A stretch of DNA of 16,599 bases from DAOVRL01 sp964459805 (GTDB lineage Bacteria; Planctomycetota; Phycisphaerae; Sedimentisphaerales; Anaerobacaceae). This document shows positions 7,814 through 14,964 of the stretch, piece after piece (position 1 is the first letter of the stretch; the number at the start of each line of letters is the position of its first letter). Below the pieces are notes generated by a model. It saw only the letters and a program-made list of their open reading frames with translations. It searched no databases and was not told the DNA's origin. A program made the translations under genes and the position numbers. The stretch spans positions 1 through 16,599 of the forward strand of contig CAYWOD010000063.1 of NCBI GenBank assembly GCA_964459805.1. The letters run 5' to 3'.

Positions 7814-9513
7814 TTTGTCCCTTCTTTCTTGGAAGTGCTTGCATCTCGTTTGCGTTTCTTTCCGGGAGCAGCTTTTTGCTTGCGTTTTTTTCTCTGTTGC
7901 AATTCGCCCCAGGGGGTCACGAGACTTCGTTTTGCCCAGGCATTGTACAAGGTCTTTAGCTGCTCGACGACTTGCGGGTGCTTGTCGGCGAGATTCTTCA
8001 ACTCCGTCCGGTCGGCCTCAAGGTCGTACAGCTCCCATCGGCCGGGGTGCTTTGAGACCAGTTTCCACTTGCCTTTGCGCACGGCGCGGTTGCCCTCGTG
8101 CTCCCAGAAGATTGCCTCGTGGCCCTTGCGGACTCGGCCCTCGAATATGGGCAGCAGGCTCCTGCCTTCGAGCGCAATTATCTTATTGCCGTTATACGTC
8201 TGCGGATACTTCGCCCCGCCGATGTCGCAGCAGGTGGCCATTATGTCGATGACGTGGCCCGGCTGGTGCGTCAATTCTCCCTTCTGTTTGATTACCGCCG
8301 GCCAGTGCGCTATCAAAGGCGTGGCTATACCGCCCTCGTGGACCCAGTGCTTGTACAGCCTAAAGGGCGTATTGCTCGCATTGGCCCACGACAGCCCATA
8401 GCTCGAGAAGGATTCGGCCGTGCCGATTCGCTTGTCCTTCTTGCGGTCGAAACCCCATATTCCACCTTCGGCGCAGCCGCCGTTATCGGCCAAGAACATG
8501 ATCAGCGTATCATCGAAGATCCCAAGCTCCCGGAGCTTCTCAACGAGCCGCCCGATCCCCTGGTCCACACGGTCAATCTGGGCGGCGTAGATCGCCATCT
8601 TCGTGTCCATCTCGCGCTTCTTGACCTCGCCAACCTCGTCCCATGGCTCTGCCGCCTTGTCACGCGGCGTGATGGGCCAGTATTGCTTGACGATGCCCGT
8701 CTTTATCATCCGCTTGTGCCGCTCGGCGCGCATCGCGTCCCAGCCCTTCAGGTATTTGCCCTTGTACTTGGCGATATCCTCATCGGTCGCCTGCAGCGGC
8801 CAATGCGGAGCGTTGTGGGCGAGATAAAAGAAGAAGGGCTCTTTGCGCTGCACGGCCTCTTCGATAAACTCGATTCCGTAATCCGTCCAGGCGTCGGTGC
8901 TGTGCCAGCCGATGGGCATAGGGCCGCTTTGATTGGTATGGACGACCTCGTTGTCCAGAACAACCGACCGCCCGGCTGTGGGCTTGAAGTAGAACCCGCC
9001 GCCCTCAGGCACTCCGTAGAACCTATCAAAGCCGCGCTGCAGCGGCCACCAGGCCTTCTCCCTGGCGCCCACGTGCCACTTGCCCGTTACGAACGTCCGG
9101 TAGCCGGCCGGCTTGAGCGCCTCGGCTATCGTCACGCAGCGCTCCATAAGATGCCCCCGATACCCCGGCAGGCCCGAGTCACCCGTCATGTGCCCGACGC
9201 CCGCCTGATGCGAGTACAAGCCGGTCAGCAGCGATGCCCGAGTCGGGCAGCAGCGAGCGGTGTTATAGAACTGTGTAAAGCGCAGCCCGTTTGCCGCCAG
9301 CCGATCCAGATTGGGCGTCTCGATCTCGCCGCCGTAACAGCCGATGTCCGAGTAGCCCATATCGTCGCACATAATAACGATGATGTTCGGCTTACCGGCG
9401 GGGGCCTTTTTTGAAGTCCGCCGAGCACCGGCGCGGCATCCTGAGATCGAAGCGGCCGCTGCATAAAGACCGACCGCTTTTAGAAAATCACGCCGACTGA
9501 ATTGTCTGCTCAT
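7810..9513 (-). CDS. Sulfatase B: exported sulfatase with polybasic C-terminal tail
   Basis: A 567-residue S1-type sulfatase counted from the ATG at 9513. The frame is open 16 codons further, but MSRQFSRRDFLKAVG is the expected Tat-type start and AGAGAG lies just upstream. C26 in ISGC may be lipidated. Active-site residues: CDDMGY (D50, D51), CCPTR (C88 is the formylglycine cysteine, R92), GKWHVG (K145, H147), HNAPHWP (H237), ADNGG (D343, N344) and K388 in RLYKHWVHEGG. The last 27 residues are mostly Lys and Arg with no acidic cluster. It is clearly paralogous to sulfatase C (same TQFYNTARCCPTRASL block, same HQAGVGHM, same HWPxxIKxxGEL segment). It follows sulfatase C by a 153-bp gap holding inverted repeats, and overlaps sulfatase A by 4 bp. 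The substrate is unknown; the basic tail could bind an anionic polysaccharide or surface. Confidence 0.93.
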   Translation of the reverse strand: MSRQFSRRDFLKAVGLYAAAASISGCRAGARRTSKKAPAGKPNIIVIMCDDMGYSDIGCYGGEIETPNLDRLAANGLRFTQFYNTARCCPTRASLLTGLYSHQAGVGHMTGDSGLPGYRGHLMERCVTIAEALKPAGYRTFVTGKWHVGAREKAWWPLQRGFDRFYGVPEGGGFYFKPTAGRSVVLDNEVVHTNQSGPMPIGWHSTDAWTDYGIEFIEEAVQRKEPFFFYLAHNAPHWPLQATDEDIAKYKGKYLKGWDAMRAERHKRMIKTGIVKQYWPITPRDKAAEPWDEVGEVKKREMDTKMAIYAAQIDRVDQGIGRLVEKLRELGIFDDTLIMFLADNGGCAEGGIWGFDRKKDKRIGTAESFSSYGLSWANASNTPFRLYKHWVHEGGIATPLIAHWPAVIKQKGELTHQPGHVIDIMATCCDIGGAKYPQTYNGNKIIALEGRSLLPIFEGRVRKGHEAIFWEHEGNRAVRKGKWKLVSKHPGRWELYDLEADRTELKNLADKHPQVVEQLKTLYNAWAKRSLVTPWGELQQRKKRKQKAAPGKKRKRDASTSKKEGTK

Positions 9514-9562
9514 AATGCTCTCTAATGCTATTGGTCTGTCAAGTGCAGTTTTGTAAGTCAAA

Positions 9563-9605
9563 CCTGCGGTAAAACAGTTCGACTGAGCTCACCGAAGTCC
9601 GCAGG
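9563..9605. repeat. Nested inverted repeat in the sulfatase C-B gap
   Basis: Outer arms CCTGCGG (9563-9569) and CCGCAGG (9599-9605) are perfect complements. Between them lies an imperfect palindrome centred on TGAGCTCA (9584-9591) with outer TTCG/CGAA (9578-9596). The inner sequence resembles GAGCTC-centred dispersed palindromes I recall from other environmental genomes. Only one copy is in this window. It sits after the sulfatase C stop and before the sulfatase B start. Confidence 0.6.
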
Positions 9606-9614
9606 CTAAATAGA

Positions 9615-9634
9615 TTGCCTCGCTTCGCTCGCAA
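9615..9634. repeat. Second palindromic element in the sulfatase C-B gap
   Basis: TTGC (9615-9618) and GCAA (9631-9634) flank an imperfect inner stem around GCTTCGC. With the next bases, TGACA, this looks like the TTGC...CGCAATGACA elements scattered in many metagenome-derived genomes, though no second copy is in view. It is 10 bp from the nested repeat, so the two may form one composite unit. Confidence 0.45.
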
Positions 9635-9666
9635 TGACAACTGCTCAAATCAAACTTGACAAGGTA

Positions 9667-11391
9667 CTATTTCTTTTTCTTGGGTCTCTTGACGGGCCAG
9701 GGCTGGACGGCGGCTCTTTTGGCCCAGGTTTCGTACATAGCCTTGAGCTCCGGGATTTTTTGTGGATTCTCGCCGGCGAGGTTGTTGAGCTCGGTGCGGT
9801 CGACCTCCATGTCGTAGAGCTCCCATCCGCCGGGATGCCTCGAGACGAGTTTCCACTTGCCCTTTCGGACTGCCCGGTTGCCCTCGTGCTCCCAGTATAT
9901 CGCCTCTCGCTCAATCGTTTTGTTGTTAAAGGCCGGAACCAGGCTCCTGCCCTCCATCGGCGTTATCTTGTTGCCCTTGTATTCGGCCGGATACTTTGCG
10001 CCGGCGATGTCCACGCACGTCGCCATAATATCGATTAGATGGCCGCTCTGGCGCCGCAGCTCGCCCTGCGCCTTTATGCGTGCGGGCCAGTGAGCTATTA
10101 GCGGCGTAGCGATACCGCCCTCGTGCACCCAGTGCTTGTAAAGGCGGAACGGCGTATTCGAGGCGTTGGCCCAGGGCCTGCCGTAGGCGATATACGTATC
10201 GGCCGGACCCGGCATCACGCCGTAGCCGGTGCGAACCGGACGACCGTCACGCGTAACAGCAGGCTGCATTCGGGTCTGCAGCTCATTCCTGCCCATCGGT
10301 TTCAAAACGACCGGCTTTGACGGGTCCGGTTTCACCGCGCCCCGGCTGCCGTACTCTTCCGCACAGCCGCCGTTATCAGCTAAGAAAAACATCAGAGTGT
10401 TGTCGAACTTGCCGGTCCTCTTCAACTCGGCCACGATACGTCCGACACCCTGGTCCAGGCAGTCAACCATCGCTGCATAGACCTCCATCCGCCGCTCGAA
10501 CCATTTCTTGTCCCGGGCCTCGGTCCACGGTGGAACTGCCTGGTCGCGGGGCGTAATCTTCCACTTGCTCTCGACGATCCCCATTTCGATCATTCGCCTA
10601 TGCCGCTCTGCGCGCATCGCGTCCCAGCCCTGTGCATACCGGCCCTTGTACTTGGCGATGTCTTCCGGCTTGGCGTGCATCGGCCAGTGCGGCGCGGTGT
10701 AAGCTACGTACATAAAGAACGGCTTGCCGCCGTGCTCTTTCTTGTGGTCCGAAATGAACTTCACGGCGTTGTCGCTGATGGCGTCGGTGTAGTAGAAGTC
10801 GTCACTGTCGGGGACGATTTGCGTGTTGTCGCGCGTCAGCGAGTTGGGGTCATAGAAACTCCCGGCCCCGTGAATAGTCCCGAAGAAACGGTCGAAGCCC
10901 CGCTGGCAGGGCCAGTTGTGCTTGGGACCTTCCGGCTTGGTTGATTTGGTCACGTGCCACTTGCCGCTCATATACGTCCGATACCCGGCAAGCTTTAGCA
11001 CCTCGGCAATGGTGACACAGCGGTTGTTCAGATCGCCTCGATAGCCGTCATGGCCGTAGTCGCCCATCATGTGTCCGACCCCGGCCTGATGCTGGTAGAG
11101 ACCCGTCATCAGCGACGCCCTGGTCGGGCAGCAGCGGGCGGTGTTGTAGAACTGCGTAAAGCGCACGCCGCCTTCGGCCAGCTCATTGAGGTTGGGCGTT
11201 TGAATCTCGCCGCCGTAGCAGCCGATATCCGAAAAGCCCATATCGTCCGCCATCATAACAATTATGTTCGGCCCTTTACCCCTGCGGCCGCGCCGCTGCG
11301 CCGCGCCGAGGCAGCCAGGCATCGCTAACGAAGCCGCCCCAAGGCCCATCACCTTCAGAAAACCACGACGTGTGTAACTCTCTGCGCTCAT
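9667..11391 (-). CDS. Sulfatase C: exported sulfatase, paralogue of sulfatase B
   Basis: A 574-residue S1-type sulfatase. The ATG at 11391 is fixed by a strong AAGGAG seven bases upstream (11399-11404), although the frame is open six codons further. It begins MSAESYTRRGFLKVMGLG, a Tat-type leader ending in AMPGC (C27). Active-site residues: ADDMGF (D49, D50), CCPTR (C87 formylglycine, R91), GKWHVT (K144, H146), YTAPHWP (H235), ADNGG (D339, N340) and K419 in RLYKHWVHEGG. Compared with sulfatase B it has an extra stretch at about 347-400, between the DNGG loop and the PWANASNTPF segment. It ends in KRPKKKK, a shorter version of the basic tail of B. A gap of 118 bp separates it from the Cys-rich gene upstream. 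A sulfated carbohydrate is the likely substrate, but none can be named. Confidence 0.93.
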   Translation of the reverse strand: MSAESYTRRGFLKVMGLGAASLAMPGCLGAAQRRGRRGKGPNIIVMMADDMGFSDIGCYGGEIQTPNLNELAEGGVRFTQFYNTARCCPTRASLMTGLYQHQAGVGHMMGDYGHDGYRGDLNNRCVTIAEVLKLAGYRTYMSGKWHVTKSTKPEGPKHNWPCQRGFDRFFGTIHGAGSFYDPNSLTRDNTQIVPDSDDFYYTDAISDNAVKFISDHKKEHGGKPFFMYVAYTAPHWPMHAKPEDIAKYKGRYAQGWDAMRAERHRRMIEMGIVESKWKITPRDQAVPPWTEARDKKWFERRMEVYAAMVDCLDQGVGRIVAELKRTGKFDNTLMFFLADNGGCAEEYGSRGAVKPDPSKPVVLKPMGRNELQTRMQPAVTRDGRPVRTGYGVMPGPADTYIAYGRPWANASNTPFRLYKHWVHEGGIATPLIAHWPARIKAQGELRRQSGHLIDIMATCVDIAGAKYPAEYKGNKITPMEGRSLVPAFNNKTIEREAIYWEHEGNRAVRKGKWKLVSRHPGGWELYDMEVDRTELNNLAGENPQKIPELKAMYETWAKRAAVQPWPVKRPKKKK

Positions 11392-11398
11392 ATTTATT

Positions 11399-11404
11399 CT
11401 CCTT
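11399..11404 (-). promoter_or_regulatory. Ribosome binding site of sulfatase C
   Basis: AAGGAG on the minus strand, seven bases before the ATG at 11391. It decides between this ATG and a non-ATG start six codons upstream. Confidence 0.75.
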
Positions 11405-11509
11405 GTCAAGAAAGTGCTCTAACAAAACTTCTGCAAAATTGCAAAACTCCTCTTCTAAGATACATTCTCGTGATAGCTCGTTTTTCAACAGCCTCCATGT
11501 CCCCGATTT

Positions 11510-12001
11510 TCAGATTGTTCCCCATAGTCGCACGTGTCGGATGACGTCTCCTGACTTAATAAAGGTGCCATTGGTACACCCGGTCACATTGCAGAACGAA
11601 ACTGCATTATTAAAATCGAGCTTGGATGTTAATCCGATAATAACCATGTCCGCATCAGGTTTGCAACTGCAGTTGACCAGCTTTTCAAACATAACGCCGC
11701 AGTGCGGGCAGTACAATTCGTCTTTCACGCGGTCTTCCAGCTCGCCCGATAGCATGATCTTGTCGAAATCCCCCTCAATTGCCGAAAGCACAAATTCGCC
11801 CTCCATACCCGGCCGCTTAAATCTAATCAGCAGTCCGGGGACGCCGTTTATTTTGTGTTCCTCGTCAATAATACTGCAGCCGTTGGGACAGTATGCTTCG
11901 GTTACAACATACCTCACTTTTTCCTCGTCCGTTTCTTTTGTGCCTTTTTTCCGCTGGCCCAGCGGAATAATCAATTTTCCGTCTTTACTGAATCGTTCCA
12001 T
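11510..12001 (-). CDS. Hypothetical eight-cysteine, probably zinc-binding protein
   Basis: A 163-residue protein not recognised as a named family. It has no signal peptide or membrane segment, so it is probably cytoplasmic. The eight cysteines fall in four pairs: CPNGC (38, 42), CPHC (98, 101), CSC (111, 113) and CNVTGC (137, 142). This suggests one or two zinc-ribbon-like sites around a beta-rich core (GVPGLLIRFKRPGMEGEFVL at 53-72). The start is taken at the ATG at 12001, which has AAGGGA seven bases upstream; an ATG six codons earlier (12019) has none. The gene lies between sulfatases D and C on the same strand, 49 bp after D and 118 bp before C, so it is probably co-transcribed with them. 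A regulatory, chaperone or metal-handling role is possible but purely inferred from position and cysteines. Confidence 0.75.
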   Translation of the reverse strand: MERFSKDGKLIIPLGQRKKGTKETDEEKVRYVVTEAYCPNGCSIIDEEHKINGVPGLLIRFKRPGMEGEFVLSAIEGDFDKIMLSGELEDRVKDELYCPHCGVMFEKLVNCSCKPDADMVIIGLTSKLDFNNAVSFCNVTGCTNGTFIKSGDVIRHVRLWGTI

Positions 12002-12050
12002 GGGCAATTCCCTTTTCATTGTAGTGAGGCCGGATACCGCCGGTGTTTTT

Positions 12051-13376
12051 TCACTTCATCGAATCCAAAACGGCCTGGAGTTTTTTCCTGGCTTCGGCAG
12101 CTTGCTTGCCGCCCTGGCCCGGCTCAATTGGATTTTCTTCGAGCACGTCGGCCGATACGTCAAAGAGCTTATTGGCCCGCTGGTATTTGCCGGCATCGTA
12201 GAGCTTCCACCGCTTATCGCGAGCAAAGCGATACAACGTATCACCGGGATTGCGCCGGTACCAGATGAATATCCAGTCCCTCGGATTGCCCCGCCGGCCG
12301 CGAAGCTGAGGGAGGAAACTGCGTCCGTCGATATCCCAGCTTACCGTAGCGCCGGCGGCCTCGGCAATTGTCGGAACGATGTCGCTAAAATCCACTAAAT
12401 CCGAACACACCTTCCCGCTCCGGATAGCGCCCTTCCAGTTCGCAATAAGAGCAACATGTGTGCCCGCGTCGGTAGTGGAGCCTTTGCCGCCCTTGATAAT
12501 GCTACCATCCTTCATCACCGATGTAATACCTCTGGGCGTACCGTTGTCGCCGGTAAACAAAAGGAGCGTATTTTCGCGCAGCCCCACATCATCGAGTTTG
12601 CGGACCATACGCCCTATGACCTTGTCCATATAGGCGACCATGTCGGCAAAGTGCTTTTTGTCGTTCTTGGTCTTACCGCTCTTCCAGTCTTCGGTGTCCG
12701 GTGTCGGCTCAAAGGGCGCATGCGTCAGGGCCATAGGAAAGTACAGGAAAAACGGCCTTTTCTTGTTGCGCTCAATGAAATCGAGCGCGTACTCGCAGAA
12801 AATGTCCGGCCCGTACCTGCCTTCAAGGTCTTCGCGGTTCTTGCCGTTTTGCACGATGATCGGATTCCTGTAGCGAGAGCCCCTGTCATCGACCTGCCAG
12901 AGACAGTGCTCGTCGAAGCCGGCCGGCTTGGGATGCGTCCCTGTGCCGCGGTCCCGCGCGGCCAACTGCCACTTGCCCACCACGCACGTCGCGTAACCGG
13001 CGCTCTGCATAAGATGGCCGAATGTCTTTTCCTTCGGACCCAACGCCCCAAATACCGTGTAGTTGCGCAAGTTCGACCGGCCCGTCATAATCTTCACACG
13101 CGACGGCGTACAGAGTGGCTGTGAATAACCGTGCTCGAATCGCACACCCGTCGCGGCAAGCTCATCGAGCACCGGCGTCTTGTACGATTTGCTGCCGTAG
13201 CAGCCTATGCACTCATAGCCTAAGTCGTCGGCCATAATCACAATAACGTTAGGCTTGGCGGCACGGGTCTTACGTGAAGTCCGCGAAGCAGCGCCCAGGC
13301 ACCCCGGCATCGCCAGCGAGGCCGCACCTAAGCCCAATGCTTTAATGAATTGGCGTCGGTCGGTTTTTGTTCCCAT
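12051..13376 (-). CDS. Sulfatase D: divergent sulfatase with Gln replacing an active-site His
   Basis: A 441-residue S1-type sulfatase. The start is the ATG at 13376, preceded by AAAGGA nine bases upstream; the frame also allows an ATG seven codons earlier. It begins MGTKTDRRQFIKALGLG, a Tat-type leader ending in AMPGC (C26). The formylglycine motif CTPSR is intact (C89 to R93), as are ADDLGY (D50, D51), H219 in LTHAP, GDNG (D277, N278) and K298 in GGKG. Where the four neighbours have GKWH, this has GKWQ (K135, Q137), replacing the His that in arylsulfatase A (H125) contacts the catalytic residue. The usual TTFDGGxREP segment is STTDAGTHV here. It is less like any neighbour than B is to C or A to E. 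A possible internal promoter lies upstream. Either a subfamily with altered chemistry or specificity, or a weakened enzyme; I favour the former because all else is preserved. Confidence 0.9.
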   Translation of the reverse strand: MGTKTDRRQFIKALGLGAASLAMPGCLGAASRTSRKTRAAKPNVIVIMADDLGYECIGCYGSKSYKTPVLDELAATGVRFEHGYSQPLCTPSRVKIMTGRSNLRNYTVFGALGPKEKTFGHLMQSAGYATCVVGKWQLAARDRGTGTHPKPAGFDEHCLWQVDDRGSRYRNPIIVQNGKNREDLEGRYGPDIFCEYALDFIERNKKRPFFLYFPMALTHAPFEPTPDTEDWKSGKTKNDKKHFADMVAYMDKVIGRMVRKLDDVGLRENTLLLFTGDNGTPRGITSVMKDGSIIKGGKGSTTDAGTHVALIANWKGAIRSGKVCSDLVDFSDIVPTIAEAAGATVSWDIDGRSFLPQLRGRRGNPRDWIFIWYRRNPGDTLYRFARDKRWKLYDAGKYQRANKLFDVSADVLEENPIEPGQGGKQAAEARKKLQAVLDSMK

Positions 13377-13418
13377 AGTGTTGGTTCCTTTCGTCATTTC
13401 TTCTTAGCTTTCAAGGAC

Positions 13419-13438
13419 GGTCGGCCCAAGCCCCGACC
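13419..13438. repeat. Hairpin upstream of sulfatase D
   Basis: GGTCGG (13419-13424) and CCGACC (13433-13438) form a perfect 6-bp stem with an 8-nt loop. It would fall in the 5' leader of sulfatase D if the promoter at 13467-13495 is used, about 40 nt before the start codon. Confidence 0.45.
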
Positions 13439-13466
13439 TCCTCGGCAACATCTGTCCATTGCTGAT

Positions 13467-13495
13467 ATAATATCCAGGCGTACCGAATCCTGCAA
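13467..13495 (-). promoter_or_regulatory. Possible internal promoter for sulfatase D
   Basis: On the minus strand TTGCAG (13490-13495, 3 of 6) is followed by 17 nt and TATTAT (13467-13472, 5 of 6). The predicted start near 13460 gives a leader of about 84 nt. It is one of the few AT-rich patches in the E-D gap, but the -35 is weak. Confidence 0.4.
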
Positions 13496-13496
13496 G

Positions 13497-13514
13497 GGGC
13501 CACCGAAGCGGCCC
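13497..13514. terminator. Tetraloop hairpin in the sulfatase E-D gap
   Basis: On the minus strand the RNA GGGCCGC-UUCG-GUGGCCC folds into a 7-bp stem (one G-U pair) capped by a stable cUUCGg loop. No T-run follows on that strand; on the plus strand GTTTTG follows. It lies 39 bp past the sulfatase E stop and just upstream of the possible sulfatase D promoter, so it may end or attenuate the sulfatase E transcript. Confidence 0.4.
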
Positions 13515-13552
13515 GTTTTGTTCCCAGGTACATCCGGCTAACGTGATCGGCG

Positions 13553-14935
13553 TCAGTTGCGCTTGATGGTCTTGGCCAACTGGTCCTCGCCGGGCCTGAG
13601 GTTCGCTAAGTGCAGAGCAACCTCCTTGCGGATCTGGGCGATTATCTCGGGATTCTTCTGGGCTATGTTGAACTTCTCGGAGGGGTCGTGGCCGAGGTGG
13701 TAGAGCAGCGGCGGATCGTGTTTGGTCTCCCGGCCTTTGCCGTAGGCCGGCTTGGTGATGTAGTGCGCCTTGTAGGGGCCTTTGCGGACGGCGTAGAGCT
13801 TGGCGCCGCGGTAGAAGAACATCACATCGCGGCCGCTGGGTCCCTTGCCCAGAAGGGCCGGCGAGATATCCACGCCGTCGAGCAGCCGGTCGGTCGGCGC
13901 CTTGGCGCCGGCCAGTGATAGAATGGTCGGCAGGAAGTCCAGCGTGCTGCCCATATCCTGGATCGTCCGGCCGGCCTTGATTCGGCCCGGCCACCAGGCG
14001 ATAAACGGCTCGCGCATCCCGCCGTCAAAGGTGCAGCCCTTGCCCTCGCGCAGCAGGCCGGCTGAGCCGCCGTTGAGCTTCATAATCAGCCACGGCCCGT
14101 TGTCGCTGGTGAACAAAACCAGCGTGTTCTCGGCGAGCTTGAGCCGGCGCAGCGTATCCAGTATCCGCCCGACGCTCCAGTCGAGCTCCTCCACGACGTC
14201 GCCGTACAACCCGCGCGGACTCTTGTCCTTGAAACCCCTCGATGCAAAAAGCGGAATGTGCGGGAACGTGTGCGCGAAGTACAGAAAAAAGGGCTTGCTC
14301 TTGTTCTTTTCAATAAAGGCAACGGCCTTTTCCGTGTAGCGTTTGGTGATAGTCGTCTGGTCCGCCGGCTCCTCGATTGTCTTTTCGTTTTCCAGAAGCG
14401 GCGTCGGCCTCATATCGTTGCTGTAGGGGATGCCGAAGTATGAATCGAAGCCGTGGCGGGTCGGCAGGTACTGCGGCAGATGTCCCAGGTGCCACTTGCC
14501 GACGCACGCGGTGGCGTAGCCTTCGCGCTTGAGCGCTTCGGCGATGGTGACTTCACTTTCCGGCAGCCCACCCGCCGAATTCGGGAAGAGCACGCGGCGC
14601 TTATCGCTGCACATCCCGCTGCGTATCGGCAGCCGACCGGTCAATAGCGCCGCCCGGCTGGGCGTGCAGACGCTGGCGGCCGCGTAGAAATTGGTCCACT
14701 TCTGTCCCTCGGCGGCCATCCGGTCGAGGTTCGGGGTGCGAATCGTCGGATGCCCGTAGCTGCCGATATCGCCGTAACCCAGATCATCGCAGAATATGAC
14801 AACGAAGTTGGGTTTTTTCACAGGGGCCTTCTTCGCGTTCGCCTCGTCGGGGCCGGCGCAGCCCCAGACGCCGAGCGATACCGCTCCGGCACCCACAGCC
14901 TGGACAAATTGACGTCGGTTCATTTTCGCTTTCAT
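13553..14935 (-). CDS. Sulfatase E: exported formylglycine-dependent sulfatase (arylsulfatase A/GALNS-like)
   Basis: A 460-residue S1-type sulfatase and the first of the five in transcription order. The ATG at 14935 is supported by GGAGGA (14945-14950) nine bases upstream. The leader MKAKMNRRQFVQAVGAG is Tat-type, with GVWGC (C26) as a possible lipidation site. Active-site residues: CDDLGY (D50, D51), CTPSR (C90 formylglycine, R94), GKWHLGH (K147, H149), HTFPHIP (H226), SDNGPW (D278, N279) and K299 in REGKGCTFDGG. The segments PTRHGFDSYFGIPYSNDM and RGLYGDVVEELDWSVGRIL match sulfatase A closely, pointing to a duplication; the two now stand at opposite ends of the cluster. It follows the GlpM-like gene by 29 bp and precedes sulfatase D by 176 bp. 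Human GALNS and ARSA share this layout, but that does not fix the substrate. Confidence 0.93.
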   Translation of the reverse strand: MKAKMNRRQFVQAVGAGAVSLGVWGCAGPDEANAKKAPVKKPNFVVIFCDDLGYGDIGSYGHPTIRTPNLDRMAAEGQKWTNFYAAASVCTPSRAALLTGRLPIRSGMCSDKRRVLFPNSAGGLPESEVTIAEALKREGYATACVGKWHLGHLPQYLPTRHGFDSYFGIPYSNDMRPTPLLENEKTIEEPADQTTITKRYTEKAVAFIEKNKSKPFFLYFAHTFPHIPLFASRGFKDKSPRGLYGDVVEELDWSVGRILDTLRRLKLAENTLVLFTSDNGPWLIMKLNGGSAGLLREGKGCTFDGGMREPFIAWWPGRIKAGRTIQDMGSTLDFLPTILSLAGAKAPTDRLLDGVDISPALLGKGPSGRDVMFFYRGAKLYAVRKGPYKAHYITKPAYGKGRETKHDPPLLYHLGHDPSEKFNIAQKNPEIIAQIRKEVALHLANLRPGEDQLAKTIKRN

Positions 14936-14964
14936 GAAATGATGTCCTCCAATAAATCAATATG

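Noticed and set aside
8098..9414. A 438-residue plus-strand frame opposite sulfatase B.
   Set aside because: It is a shadow frame: the minus-strand sulfatase has all catalytic motifs, while this one has no domain pattern and mirrors codon bias of the opposite strand.
9514..9560. TTGACA on the minus strand just upstream of sulfatase B.
   Set aside because: A -10 box at 17 nt spacing would be AGCATT, a poor match, and transcription would then begin at or past the start codon.
11276..11488. A 70-residue minus-strand frame overlapping the start of sulfatase C.
   Set aside because: It begins at TTG too close to a GGAGG, overlaps the well-supported sulfatase C start out of frame, and resembles no family.
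11406..11498. A 30-codon minus-strand frame (MEAVEKRAITRMYLRRGVLQ...) fitting neatly between the Cys-rich gene and sulfatase C.
   Set aside because: Its GGGG is too close to the ATG to act as a Shine-Dalgarno, and no family resemblance is seen. It could be a leader peptide but nothing supports translation.
13404..13552. An open minus-strand frame through the sulfatase E-D gap ending GYYISNGQMLPRRSGLGP and onward.
   Set aside because: It continues an out-of-frame shadow of the sulfatase E 3' end, has no start signal, and holds the hairpins and promoter. A pseudogene fragment cannot be excluded but was not supported.
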